Shown here: piece after piece, positions 32,939 through 44,769 of the stretch
Position numbering within the stretch: the first letter of the stretch is position 1
How the letters are laid out: every line of letters begins with the position of its first letter
Assembly (NCBI GenBank): GCA_037127255.1
Contig: JBANSL010000018.1
Location: forward strand, 18,821,175-18,885,174
Direction of reading: 5' to 3'
Source: Persicaria tinctoria
Lineage: Eukaryota > Streptophyta > Magnoliopsida > Caryophyllales > Polygonaceae
DNA: 64,000 nucleotides
Notes under the pieces: model-generated
The model's input: the letters and a program-made list of their open reading frames with translations, nothing else
Told to the model about the DNA's origin: nothing
The model's database searches: none
Position numbers and translations under genes: made by a program

Positions 32939-33520
32939 TTTTGCTAATTTGGATGATTTGGTGAGTGAAGGTTGCTTAGCTATTTATTTTACATATTGGG
33001 AAAATAATAGGTTGCATCAAGGGCGGATAATCCTTCTATATATCTTGTCCTTTTGGATGGAGAATTTTTATTACATAGTACCGTCTTCTTGTCAAAAGCT
33101 TCGTTTTTTATATCATGGTTCCGTTTTGCAAAAATAAGTAGCTTTTTAGAAATTATGGTTTTCATACTATATAGTTTTAAATGAAATAAATATAAGATTT
33201 TAGTTTAATTAGTTTTTAAAATCTAAGCTTTTCAACCACTATTGACCTGACTTTTTTGGAGCTTTTGGTTTTTTACTCACAAGTGTTCAACAACTACCCT
33301 AACAGCTAGGTTTACCAAACATTATACTAGCTAATTATTACCTATATTTATCACAGATAATCCAACAGTTTCAGCTACTCCAACAACTACGTACCATTTT
33401 ACCAAACGCACCCTAAGTTGTAATCCTACCATCGACTAAAAATTAAAGTTATAAATGTTTAAAGATTAACCATGTTATAATCTCATATAATCATTGTAAT
33501 TAAATTTAAATCTGAATCGA
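32939..33520. other. upstream region of P450 gene A
   Basis: Only 0.6 kb separates the gene A start from the CACTA element. On the minus strand an AAAATAAATA TATA-like box lies at 32990-32981, about 45-50 bp upstream of the ATG. It is a degenerate version of the TATAAATA seen for gene B. No other motif recognised. Confidence 0.4.
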
Positions 33521-35429
33521 CACTACAACAATTAAGGCTTAAGGTAGCGGTTTAAAACCGCCACAATAGGTATGAAAACCGCTGCCTAAAGCCTATTGTA
33601 GCGGATTTTAGCCGTATTATTAGATCGCGTTGCATTAGGTCTAGTGTGGCGGTTATGTACCCTTTTGTAGCGGTTTTTAACCAAAATGACTAGCCGCCAC
33701 AATAGCTTTGGAAAACGCCACAATAGAAGAATCTATTATGGCGGTTTTCATCTACCTTCTGTAGCGGTTATATGGTCAATTGTGGCGGTTTTTCAAAGGT
33801 ATTGCAATGCATTTTTAGGCTAATGAGGCGGTTATTATCCTATTGTGGCGGTTTATAAAGCTATTGCAGCGGTTTTCATACCTAATGCGACGGTTATTTA
33901 ATCTATTGTGGCGGTTTTCTAATTCTAATGTGACAAAAATATATATATGTTGTGGCGGTTTTATAATTCAATCTTAAGAAGATACAGCAGCGGTTTTTAT
34001 GTTTAATGTTTCTCCTGTAGGGTGATTCACGAACAATATTTAAATAGTATTTTTTTAATAAATAAATTACGACTATTTATATAAAGAATAATAAGAAAGT
34101 ACTTAACAAAAATATACCATATATATAACCATAATAAAATTCATTACATCCAAAATGTTTCCACTAATTGAAGATATAGAATTCAAGTATATCAAATTCA
34201 TTAACAAAAAAACACATTTAAGTGTATCTACTTCAAAAGTATATTAAACTAGTTAGAGCATCTTCATTGTCTAGATTCCCAGAATAATCCGTGGTCTTCT
34301 TCATCAGACAAAACAAGGCCATTCCGAAGCTTACCACCTTCATCGATAGATCTGCACATATTCTTTCAAAAGCCTGAAAATGATTGTTTTAAGAGCTTAT
34401 AATGAATATCACAAAGACAATAATTTAAATATAATTCTAACAGACTAAGAAAAGCTGGATGATGCTCACATGAACCCACAATTCATCTAACTCAATCAGT
34501 AAGGAGGATATATGAAGTTAACCAAATAAAGGGAAAAAATCAGGAAATAGGGGATGCAATAACTGATGCTGATTTGTCATGAAAGACTATAATGTCAAGG
34601 AAAAGAAATTCATCTCACCAAAAAGGAAAAGAAATTCAAAGCTATCAACCTAGGAGTAGCTAAACTATAACAATCCCTACTGTTGCTAAAAATGTATCTC
34701 TTCCTATAAATCAGAATGCTATATAGAGATGGATACATATGAATGAAGATAAAAAAGGACCTTTCCCAATGGTAGAAAGAGCAGCATGAGTGACCATTGC
34801 AGATTTCATTATTTCAACAACTAGTGCTTCATAGGATTGCATGAGTGACCATAGATCAGATCGATGAAGTAAATTAAGGCAAATAACATTCTGTAGCTCC
34901 TAAATTATGTAAAACATGGTCAATCAATAGAAAGATGATGTCTTGCTTTCATTATTTCAAACATGTTTGTCTCATGGTACTTCAACAAGGTTCATACTCC
35001 TTGCTACAATAACATGTGAAAGATCAACACAAAGATCAACAACAATAACTGGATCATATGTATAACACATGAAGAAATGTTGCCAGCACAAAGGTATAAC
35101 ACATGCAACCAATAAAAGGTAAACGCCATAGAAATGTGGAAAATGGTAAACTAGATGCATAAGCACCTTACCCAATGTTTGTTAATAGCTGAATTATAAT
35201 ATGTAACACAACCTTCATAATACCTACACAAGAAATTTGTACTCTGAAAAAAAATCCAGAAGCAAAGAAATAAATCCAGAAACAAAGAAACCCCAAAAAT
35301 ATAGAAAGAAAACCCAGAAATAAAGAAGGAAAATCCAGAAACAAAAAAAACAACAACAAAGAAATAGAATCCAGAAACAAAGAAAACCCCCAATGTACCA
35401 ATTTGTATCTTGGGAAATATGTAACTTAC

Positions 35430-38400
35430 AATGTTTTCTTGAGTCTCCACATTTTGTGTAAGGTATGTGCGTCCAACTTTTCGTTTTCTGGATTCTATGT
35501 AGACATCTGCTTGTGAAGGTGGTCGCTTCTTTGGGTCTTTTTGTTGCTATATAAAACAGAGAAAAAAACCCAATGATAAAATCACAATAGAAGTATCTGA
35601 TTTGATTTATATGGTTGGTTGTACAACTAGTTGAAGAAAAAATGAATTTACCAGCTCATAACGTAGCATAGCATAAGATTTTGGCCCCATAGTATGCATG
35701 TCACCTTGCTTTTGATGATTTTCTTTGTTTTTTGCACTGATTTCCTGCTCACTCAGTTTGCATGTGTAAGTAATTGACTATTGCATCACACTTCTATAAA
35801 TTTGCATAATGCTCCATATATATGACATTGGGTTGTCAATTTTAGAGTTTGAACAACTAATAAGTTGAATTAAGAATGCATACCTTTGCGTGCTCGGAGT
35901 CCCAAAAAATCAAAAGATCTTTAAACTGTTGCACCGGTATAATATCAGGTCGTCGGGCTAACCTTTCCTGCATGGTTGCTCCTACATATGGAGTATAGTA
36001 AGCTGCCTTCACTCTTGATTTGTGAGTACGCCAAATCTCATTGACAGTTTGAAGCACCCATTTCTTTCCCTCTTCGGGAATAATATATCGTTTCTGATGA
36101 GAAGTTAATGCAAAGTTGATATAAGTATTTGCACTTACAATAAAACATGACTAAAACAACTGAAATACTCAATAATTACCTTCACATACTCCCAAATGTT
36201 TTCTTTTGTAGGAACATATTTCCAACTTATAAAATTTAATGGTGCTAATGTAGAATTTTTAGCCACGGTTCCAAGGAAGAGTCTAAGCTCGTTAACAGTA
36301 GCTGTAGCAGGCCCCACTGGTTGGCAATCAGAGTTCAAAATGATGACATGTCGATTTCCCATAGTTCGAGCATGGACCCCGGCTAAAATGGTTCTCCCTC
36401 GATGCCTCTTCTCTTGAGTGAATAATTAAACATTACCATAAATGTGCACTTTCTCATGAAACTAGCAAAAGGATAAATATAAATCAAACATAAGGTAGTT
36501 TGAATAAAAGTTACCTGCAGCCTCTTTTCCAGCCACCAGAGCAGGTACAATTGCTTCTTCATTTATGTTATTTTCTTCCACTTCTGGAGTATCACTGCCC
36601 TCATCAATATCTCCCACATTCGTTGGCTCCTGTAAGTTGCAATCTACGTTATCCGCTGAAGAGTCATCATGCAGATTATGGGGACACATAACGTTGCTCT
36701 GTTGTCCTCTTGACCTTTCCTCTTTCCTTAAGCTCAAATCTTCGTCATCCATTGACAATTCATCATCCACATTAAGGAGACTTGTATCCTTGCTTTGTTG
36801 TCCTTTTGACTCCTGTCTTTTCCTTAAGCTCAAAAATTTTGCAAGAGAACCGGGTAGACAGTAATTCTTCTGATTATCTTATCGGTTCACACTTGTGTGA
36901 GATTGTTGCTTTTTCTTTTGCTCTTTTTCCAGCTGATTTTGTGGTGGTTGACTTTGACTTCTTTCAGTGTGTTCTGTCAAGAGCAGTGTCTTTTGCTGAT
37001 CTTTCTTATGATGTTGTTGGCGCTCTTGAGATTTGAATCTCGAAAATTCAGCCATGGGTAATGTTTGGATCAATTGTTTCCTTCCTTTCTTAGCGCTTGC
37101 ATTATGAGTATTTATTTGAACCTGCACTATAAAAAAAATCAGTGATAATTGCCATTTCAAAACCAAGTTCTAAGGTGATTAAGATAATGCATATATAATC
37201 ATTTCTGTAACTCATAATCTGCTTCTAAGGTTGCGCCTGAATCAAGGTAATGTTGCCTACTTTCTTAAGTTGGTTAAGGTTTTTTTTTTGGTCTGTGTGT
37301 ATGTCTGCAGGAGGCTAATTGTATCATTCAAAAGGCCAGTACAGCACTGGAGGTCTTAAGGGAAATCCTAGATGATGTTGATCCAAAAAAGCCTACAACT
37401 CTAATACCATTTAAAAGTATGATTTTGATGAAAGATCTAACTCAGAAACGAGCAGATAAAGTAAGGAATGAAGGAAAAACACTCAGAAATCAATCAAAAA
37501 GTAAAATAGAGGAATGTAGGTGATATCTCCTTTAGGGTTTCCTTGCCGCTCAAGCTGCTGTAATTGCAGTCTCGCATTGTCCAAAATAACAGCAAGGAGG
37601 TATTTATACCTCAAAGGAAAATACTAAGAAGCTTCCCACGCAGGGGATTTATTGTGCATAAAGAAAACCAAAAACAAAATCCAGAAGAGGACAACCTAAG
37701 CTAATCTGTCATGGGATGTGATAAATAAAATATGGCTTATAAGATCATCCATAAGACCATGATGCAGAGAGATTATAAAGTGATAATACACAACAACAAT
37801 ATTAGGGCCTGAACCAAGATCCTATATAAGACAGGATGAAGTTGGCTAAGCTTCATGACGATTCTAAAATCATGCAAACAAAATTAGTCTCCTGAAGAGT
37901 GTTATGTCATTTATCTAATAACTGCCATAAACTTCATAAGATTTCAAGAATTGAAATGGAAGCCATGATACCAACAGAGTGAAAAGGTAATAGGAAGATG
38001 AATGTAGGCAAGAGAACATGGAGATAAGATGATATAAGGTTCTTACAAAGTTTGCATGAAATATGCTGAAAACATCAGCCTGGCCATAACATAACTAAGT
38101 AAACCATAGTCATATATAAAATCTTGTTGCAGCAAGCTATAGATGAAAGCTTGTCATTTCCTATGAAACCAAAAGATAGAAATATAACATCTCTATAGCT
38201 ATATTGTTCGTCCAACCATGTAAAACCAGTATAATTTACTAGGAAATAAGTCAAAGAACCACAAATACCATGATAGAGCAACTACTTCCTCCTTTACTTT
38301 CTAAATTCAAACTTAAATTCTGAAGCATCATCAACTCCTTCGCCTAAAGTATTTCAAGTTAACATAATGCAGTTCTTTTCAATTTTTTCATAGGAAAGAG

Positions 38401-39254
38401 TTGGAAAAGCACCTGTCTATCGCAATGGACAGAAAATACAGAACAAGAACCCAGGAAAAGAAAAAGGTAGGAATAAATCAAAACGCCTGCAACCACAACC
38501 AAATTTAGATAATAATCCAGAAACAACTTAAAAGAAAAGATCAGCAATTCATCCCTTATAAGTTATAACCAAGTAGTGAAGAGATGGGGATACTTAAGGT
38601 TCAAATGGATAATAAGATATGATATATAGGTATCGATTAAGCATTTTAAACAATCTTCACCTACAATGTCACAAAGTCATTCATCTTATAATATGTATTA
38701 TCACATTGTGCATAAAGAAAACCAAAAACAAAATCCAGAAGAGGACAACCTAAGCTAATCTGTCATGGGATGTGATAAATAAAATATGGCTTATAAGATC
38801 ATCCATAAGACCATGATGCAGAGAGATTATAAAGTGATAATAATATCTCTTAATACTCAAAACAGATAATCTTAAGTCTCAAGGATACAAAAATAAGAAG
38901 GGTGTTATAAATAATAAATGATGCTTCAACCTGAAATTCAATTTATTCAAGTCTCTAAGATCTCTGCTCGATATCATTATGCTAAAACCTGTCTTATTTG
39001 AGATAAAATGATGTAACTAAACATACTTGAATAAGAGGTGAACGTACCGAATCAGATTCATTAAATGTGTTCTTCTGGTACTTCATCCACAACACCCGTA
39101 ATTTGTCGTTCACACTTATCTTGCAAATCCTTGCTTACCAAGGCGTTAAAACTAAAGCTTTCATTCTGGCAGAATTAGATGATATTGTGTTTATCCTCTG
39201 CTGTTCATATTCTGAGATAAGAACTTGCCGAGAAGGTTTGTCGTTCTTCCCCAT
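35430..39254 (-). CDS. CACTA-associated Ptta/En/Spm (TNP1-type) transposon protein, multi-exon
   Basis: First exon 39254-39139 begins MGKNDKPSRQ and has EYEQQRI ... NSARMKALVL. Later exons: 37121 to about 36900 (KKGRKQLIQTLPMAEF), about 36870-36515 (acidic), about 36414-36180 (RGRTILAGV; CQPVGPATATVNELRLFLG; WKYVPTKENIWEYVK), 36093-35884 (EIWRTHKSRVKAAYY ... RPDIIPVQQFKDLLIFWDSEHAK), 35744-35652 (HTMGPKSYAMLRYEL) and 35546-35430 (DPKKRPPSQADVYIESRKRK). This order is that of the plant transposase Ptta/En/Spm domain (PF03004 type), a DNA-binding partner that recognises subterminal repeats. The junction near 36880 and the 3' end (possibly to 34260) are unresolved. No obvious stops in the listed exons. 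Confidence 0.75.
37311..37393 (+). pseudogene. captured exon of a TOM1-like (TOL, VHS-GAT) gene
   Basis: After a pyrimidine tract and TGTCTGCAG acceptor, the frame reads EANCIIQKASTALEVLREIL then DDVDPKKP: the conserved start of the GAT domain of plant TOL ubiquitin-sorting proteins. Presence of the intron end shows capture of genomic DNA, not cDNA. It lies antisense within an intron of the transposon gene. Only this exon piece was recognised. Confidence 0.7.
37394..38704. other. non-coding interior of the CACTA element
   Basis: On the minus strand TGGTATTAGAGTTG near 37407-37394 resembles a copia-type (Met-tRNA) primer binding site, with LTR-like sequence beyond. No coding copia sequence is present. 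Otherwise intron-like. Confidence 0.3.
37651..37788 (+). repeat. perfect 138-bp direct repeat, copy 1
   Basis: Identical by eye to 38705-38842 (ATTGTGCATAAAG ... AAAGTGATAATA). Spacing 1054 bp. Confidence 0.9.
38705..38842 (+). repeat. perfect 138-bp direct repeat, copy 2
   Basis: Identity with 37651-37788 indicates a recent duplication or gene conversion inside the CACTA element. Confidence 0.9.
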
Positions 39255-39329
39255 CTATACAAGACATCATAAAGTAGTAGTATTGAAGTTGATATATATA
39301 ACAAAGCACACTCGTTTCATTAAATGAAG

Positions 39330-39989
39330 CAACTCATGAAATGAAGCAACTCATGAAATGAAGACTCATGAAATGAAGTTAACATTTTCACATATAAAAG
39401 CGTAAATGCTTTATTTTATAAGGGTGGTTTAAAGTTATACAATCTCAGGGAATTCAAGGATATATGAATGGGCTAGCTCATCAGGAGTTGTGCTTGTTTT
39501 TCTTTTGTTTTGTTTTTGGGTGCCCGGTTGTCTTTTAAGCTAAGCTTATCAGTTTACATGCATTACTCCTTTTGATAAAGACAGCCTGTTTTAACTCCCT
39601 ATATTTACGTGTTGATGGATGATCAGTAAAGATACATCTTCCTCCTGATCATAGCACTTGCAAATGCAATAGGATTGATTCAAATTAATCGTATCAATGC
39701 ATAGTAATGCAGCCTGCACCCCAGGACTCGCACTACTCTATAACAAATGCAGCTCTTTTACTACTACTCTATCTGCTTCTTAGTAAAAGCAATTCAAGAA
39801 TCACAAACCCTAAAACCTAACCAATTTGATGAAGGCATGTGAAAATTGAACCGATTAGAGAGTTTCCAGAACAAAATTGAGATGAATAAAGCATTGTAGG
39901 AACTGATTCAAGCAATATAGCAACTAATTCAACACATGACCTTACTTACCGCTAGAATGACAGTCGCTCAGCCACCCAAACTGGTCTTC
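39330..39989. other. non-coding, upstream of the CACTA gene
   Basis: Begins with three imperfect copies of AAGCAACTCATGAAATG (39330-39380). No gene. Probably promoter or leader region of the minus-strand transposon gene. Confidence 0.4.
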
Positions 39990-40145
39990 AAACTGAGAGT
40001 CGCTCGCCGCTTGCCGCTCCAGGGGATCGAATAGCTCAACCTAGTCGCAAGTGAGAGCCGCTCACCTCTCGCCGCTCCAGGAGCAAGGTCGCTCGATTCG
40101 CCGCTCGAGCAGCTCTTCGACCTAGCCGCGCGCAAGTGAGAGCGC
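39990..40145. repeat. GC-rich GTCGCTCGCCGCT-type tandem repeat
   Basis: GAGAG(T/C)CGCTC...CTCGCCGCTCCAGG...GCAAGTGAGAG units repeat with a period of roughly 65-85 bp, just upstream of the transposon gene on the minus strand. Possibly a leader exon or transposase-binding array. Confidence 0.5.
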
Positions 40146-40979
40146 TGATTTGGGGGTTTTGGCCAAATCTTCTTCGCATCCCTTCTCCGGCCACCCTCGT
40201 TGTGGTTTTTCTAACCCTCTCTCGCAGCCCTCCATCCTCCTTTTGGATCTGGTTTTCCTTCGATCCGGGGTGGGTGTGTGGATTCCTTCGATTTTTTAAA
40301 TTGATTTGGGGCTTTTTCCTTTAGTGACCTTCTCGCCCCGTCGGCTCAGTCCGATCGTCTTCCTCGGCGATCTTTGGGCGGCGGTGGTGCTGGTTGATGT
40401 GGGACATGCGCCGTCTTCGGGTCCACCCTCCTCTTCTTTTGCCCTCTTCGGTCTGGAGCCCTCCGACCGTTGTTTCCGCTGGCCTCCTTGGTTGTCGTCT
40501 TCTCCCATCGAATGTTGAGGCGTTCGCTTCTTCCTTCCTGGTTCAAGTTTCATCACCACACCACACCAGCGTTCTCTTTGATCGTTAAAAAAAAAAATGG
40601 AAAAAAAAGGAAAATAGTTATCCTTGCCTTGCAAGGATAAAGGGAGGAAAAAACTAAATTAAAATTAGGAAAAAAAAAAATCAAAAGATTTACCTTGTGC
40701 TTGCCGATTCAAGCTTTGGGAAAGAAAAAAAATAGTAAAAGCAAAATCAATTCTATATTGTGCCTGCTTTTTCTATTTGGTGAAAATTTTATATTTTTAT
40801 ATATATTCAACCACCCGAAAGGGTTTGATAAAATCCCCGAAAGGGTCTGATGAAAATCCCGTAAGGGCTTGACTATATTATTGTAGGTGAAATCTTATTG
40901 GCGTTTTGTTCGAGCAGCTTGCAGCTTGCGGCTCTACTTCTGATGGTTATTGGAGGTCTTCTGCTTGGTTGAGGGGCGT
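40146..40979. other. GC-rich segment ending in A-runs, unassigned
   Basis: 40146-40585 is GC-rich and ends GATCGTTAAAAAAAAAAA, like a retroposed sequence, but no protein family was recognised in any frame. Three copies of CCCGAAAGGG-like units follow at 40817-40870. Confidence 0.35.
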
Positions 40980-41357
40980 GGAGTCTGGAGTCGGGACTGG
41001 CTGGGGTCGTGGTGGTGTGCTCAGGGCGATTCCATATCCGGGATAGAGTTTCCTTGGAGATCGTCTGCACTGCCCATAGGAGATGAAGTCCTACTGTACC
41101 GCTGGCCCGCGGTGCCACTTTTCAGTGGTGCTTGGCTTCGTTCTTTGGCGGCTTTCTCAGCTTCTTGGGAGTTGGTCTTCTTGGGTTGTTTGGTTGTAGA
41201 GTTTATCTTCTGCTTGTTTCATTTCGCTTACTATCTGTATTTCTGTTCTTTTTAGGTTGTTCTCTTGACGGTTCGCCGTCTGCCGACTTTGTCGGCCTAT
41301 CGATGAGTCAGGTCTGTCTGACCATCGAATTTTTACCTAATAATAATAAAAAAAAAA
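40980..41357 (+). mobile_element. second copy of the A-tailed retroposon family
   Basis: Shares with 29890-30239 the start GTCTGG(A)GTCGGG, the middle TTTCCTTGGAG and GGTGCTTGGCT, and the end GACGGTTCGCCGTCTG ... TTACCTAATAATAATAAAAA. Inserted in the CACTA element. Confidence 0.6.
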
Positions 41358-41859
41358 TCTATTTTCCATTTTTATTTTCATCAATTTTTGATGAAATTTA
41401 TTTTCATCAATTAAAGGTAGCTCCAGGTGGTGTTATTTATACAAAAATTAAATTGTAGTTTTTTTTTTCGTTAAAACTTATTAGGTATTTTTTCAGATAA
41501 AAACATATTTCTTAATAAAATAGATTAATAATAAATAGTTTTTCAAAATTTATTTTAGCTACCTAAAAGTGAAAAAAGAGTTATGGCGCGTTTGGATTGG
41601 CGCGGAATATTGAGGTTTGGAAACGCTTCATTAGAGTGTAAGAACCGCTTCACTAGTTGGGCAAAAAGTGTTTTGAAAAACCGCTGCAATAGCTTATAAA
41701 ACTGTCACAATAGCACAACAAAACCGCCACAATAGAATATTTAACTGTTGCAATAGATAATATAATAATCCATGCTCAAAACCGCCACAATAGGTTAAAC
41801 CGCTGCAATATATAAGCCGCTGCAATAAAGTGCAACAATAGGCCTTAATTGTAGTAGTG

Positions 41860-42603
41860 ATCATACACACACGTACACATATAGTTGATAGTGTTGTTTG
41901 GATAAAAAGTTATGAATTTTTGAAAATTGAACACACGTTAATCACTTTAATCATATATAAATAAACTAGAACTCTTTTATATTTTACTTAATTTGGTATA
42001 CTCATACAATACTTTAGTTCAGGAGCTTCAAAATGAGAGGTTACCTTATTTATTTGGACAAGTAGATAACAAGCCATGCAATTTTTACATATAATTACAC
42101 ATTATTACATCTTTATTATGAGTACAATAAATTATATATTAACTCGGTATCTATTTATATTGTTTTTACTATCTTTATTTTATTAGTTATTTTCCCCCAA
42201 CTATTTCATTTATTTATACATTTATATTTCATTTAACAGATAAAAATGATGCCATTTTATTTTAAAAAACATTATTTATTATCGTGTACAATTTTTTTTC
42301 CAATTTAAATGAACAAATATATGAATTGCATATAGTGCTCTTCGAAAATTGTGTTATATATATAGTGACTCATGAAATCCTAATCAGATTATGAGTCATA
42401 AATCCAAAATTGATTACGATAAGCCGTTGTAATAAAATACAACATATCGTTTTGGTGGGATGACGCAACCCTCTGAACCCTTGCTAGGACTCCGTCTCAT
42501 GAGACCCATAGTATTTACCGACCAACAGCAGATTTAATGTATATTAACACATACTCTCTCCGTTTAAAAATATAAGTAATTTTAGGTTTTATAGGTATAG
42601 GGA
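41860..42603. other. intergenic; left part of a decayed Stowaway-like element
   Basis: AT-rich. From about 42550 the sequence CATACTCTCTCCGTTTAAAAATATAAG looks like a Stowaway left end, interrupted at 42590-42603 by the RTE LINE. The right end near 44290 is too diverged to be sure. Confidence 0.4.
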
Positions 42604-44146
42604 GACTTAGTAAATTGGTACCGGTCTACAAGAACAAGGGGGATGTACAATGTTGCAGTAACCGCAGAGGAATCAAGCTGCCGAGTCACCCGATGAAGTT
42701 ATGGCAGAGAGTTATAAGGGTGAGACTTCAGGGACTAGTTAATGTTTCAGAGAATCAATTTGGCTTCATCCCTGGCAGATCAGCAGTGGAAAGCTTCCAC
42801 TTGTTAAGGCGTCTGATCGAGTTGCACAGAGACAAGAAGAAGAACTTGCATATGGCCTTTATTGATAAAGGCATACGACAAGGTTTCGAGAGAGCTACTT
42901 TGGAGATGCTTGGTACAGAAGGGAGTGTCGGGGTCGTATATCAGATTTATCAGGGATATGTACGAGGGTTCACTAACAAGTATTAGAACTCTGACCGGTG
43001 GTTCAAAGTATTTTGATGTTCGAGTGGGGCTTCACCAGGGTTCCACGCTCAGTCCGCTTTTATTCACTCTAGTTTTGGACACACTCTCTGCTCCTCTCCA
43101 AGAAGAGGCCCTGTGGTGCATGTTGTTTGCTGACGATATTGTTCTAGTGGACAACTCAAGATCGGGTTTGGCTCGCAGGCTTGAAAACTGGAGAGAGGTG
43201 TTGGAGTCCAAGGGTTTCCGAATGAGTAGGACAAAGACCGAGTATGTTCAGTTCCGTTTTGGAGAGGGAAGGGACCCAGAGACATCAATTGTTTTGGGGG
43301 ATGATCATGTCCCAAGGAAAGAGTATTTTAAGTACATTGGCTCGTACGCTCAAAGCTTTGAGGGTGTCGAAAAGGATATCAAGCATCGAATCCAGGCAGG
43401 GTGGTTGAGATGGAGGAGGGTGTCATGGGTGTTATGCGACAAGAAAGTTCCGGCACAATTGAAAAGGAAGTTCTACAAGGTGGTGGCTGACCTTATTGTA
43501 TGGCTCTGAGTGCTGGCCTATCACTAAAGCTCAATTACAGAAGTTGTCAGTGGCTGAGATGAGAATGATGCGATGGATGAGTAGGCACACGAGACTTGAC
43601 ATAATCAGAAATGAAGACATTAGGAGCAATGTTGGAGTTGCGAGTATTGCTGACAAACTGCATACGGGAGTCCAGATTACGGTGGTTTGGGCACGTTCGT
43701 AAGAGACATATATCTGCGTAGGTGCGAGAGCTTGGAGCTTGGTGCTATTTGTAGGGGGAGAGGTAGGCCGAAAAAGAGTTGGATGGAGGTTATCCGCCAG
43801 GACCTCAATGTGCTGGACATTTAAGAAGATATGACTTTAGAAAGAGACCACTGGAGGAGGCACATTCGGGTTTCTGATGTTTAGTAGTTCGAGTATGGGC
43901 GTTGAGTCTTATTGTTTATACGTATTGTCAGCCTTCTTACCTCCTTCATATTGCCTCTTTTTCTACTGTCTATCTTGTCTCCTTGTGATTTATGTGGCTT
44001 ATTGTTTTGGGTCTATCGGCAACACTCTCTCGACTTGTTCAGGGAAAGAGTGCGTACATCCTGACCCCCCAGACCTTGCTATCGTGGTAGCTATCTATTT
44101 ACCCTAGCTCTGGTGCTTTTGAGAATATTTGTTGTTGTTGTTGTTG
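42604..44146 (+). mobile_element. 5'-truncated RTE-type LINE with (TTG)n tail
   Basis: A perfect 14-bp duplication TATAGGTATAGGGA flanks it (42590-42603 and 44147-44160). The RT is split over frames: 42615-42986 (VPVYKNKGDVQ, NQFGFIPGRSA) then 42862-43509 (KAYDKVSRELLW, GLHQGSTLSP, FADDIVLV), then 43496-43702. The sequence ends (TTG)6, the simple-repeat tail typical of RTE. The endonuclease is missing (5' truncation), and a frameshift around 42870-42960 and stops after 43509 kill the ORF. Confidence 0.9.
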
Positions 44147-44473
44147 TATAGGTATAGGGATATGAGAATTGTTACTTTTTGACTTTTTGTTTAAATTTTA
44201 TTGGTTGACGAGGGTTATAAATAATTAATGAGGAGTATAAATAAAATAAATTTATAATTTTCTCATGTAAATGTGACTTATAACTTGAAGGAGGTTGGAT
44301 ATATATAAACGGACATGAAGAGTTCTAATTTGATTTGAATGCTGGTTGTTGAAATTTCAGCCCTATTGTTTCTTTGGAGTGTACTTCGTGTAAGACGACA
44401 AGACATTTCCGTGACTGTGTTTGGATTCCCAGCATAAACATAAGCATTTATCATTTTAAAGTACTACTTAGTA

Positions 44474-44683
44474 CATCTGTTCAAAAATAAGTGACGTTTG
44501 ACTTGAAAATACGTTTTTTAAAGAGTTAAAAACTATATAAAATATAAAAATTTTAATTAAATTTTTTTTGAATAATTTTATGCATATTAGTTATAAGTTT
44601 AAAATTATTTAAAAAAATTAATATTTTATATATAGCTCCTTATGTCGAAAAGTCAAATGACATTTATTAATGAACGGAGGGAG
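44474..44683. mobile_element. Stowaway MITE (210 bp)
   Basis: Ends CATCTGTTCAAAAATAAGT and inverted CTCCCTCCGTTCATTAATAAAT, TA duplicated at 44472 and 44684. The left end is diverged. Confidence 0.75.
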
Positions 44684-44769
44684 TATTTGGTTAGAAAAAT
44701 TATATGGTCAGATATTTAAAATAACACAATTTTAAAATATGATATTTTATAAATTGTGTAAATTAATTA

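Larger units (their letters stand above)
33521..41859. mobile_element. 8.3-kb CACTA (En/Spm-type) transposon with a transposon gene and gene capture
   Basis: Left end CACTACAACAATTAAGGC; right end on the other strand CACTACTACAATTAAGGC, one mismatch in 18. Both subterminal zones (33535-34000 and 41640-41850) hold many copies of AACCGC(C/T)(A/G)CAATA in both orientations. The flanking 3-mers (CGA left, ATC right) do not match, so the target duplication is lost or the left flank changed. It contains a Ptta/En/Spm-type gene on the minus strand, an antisense TOL exon, a 138-bp duplication and a retroposon. No TNP2-type (Transposase_21) sequence was found, so it is probably non-autonomous. Confidence 0.88.

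Noticed and set aside
33530..34010. Regularly spaced AACCGCCACAATA motifs as a separate array
   Set aside because: They are the subterminal repeats of the CACTA element, mirrored at its other end.
40146..40634. GC-rich open frames on both strands
   Set aside because: No recognisable domain; open on both strands because of composition.
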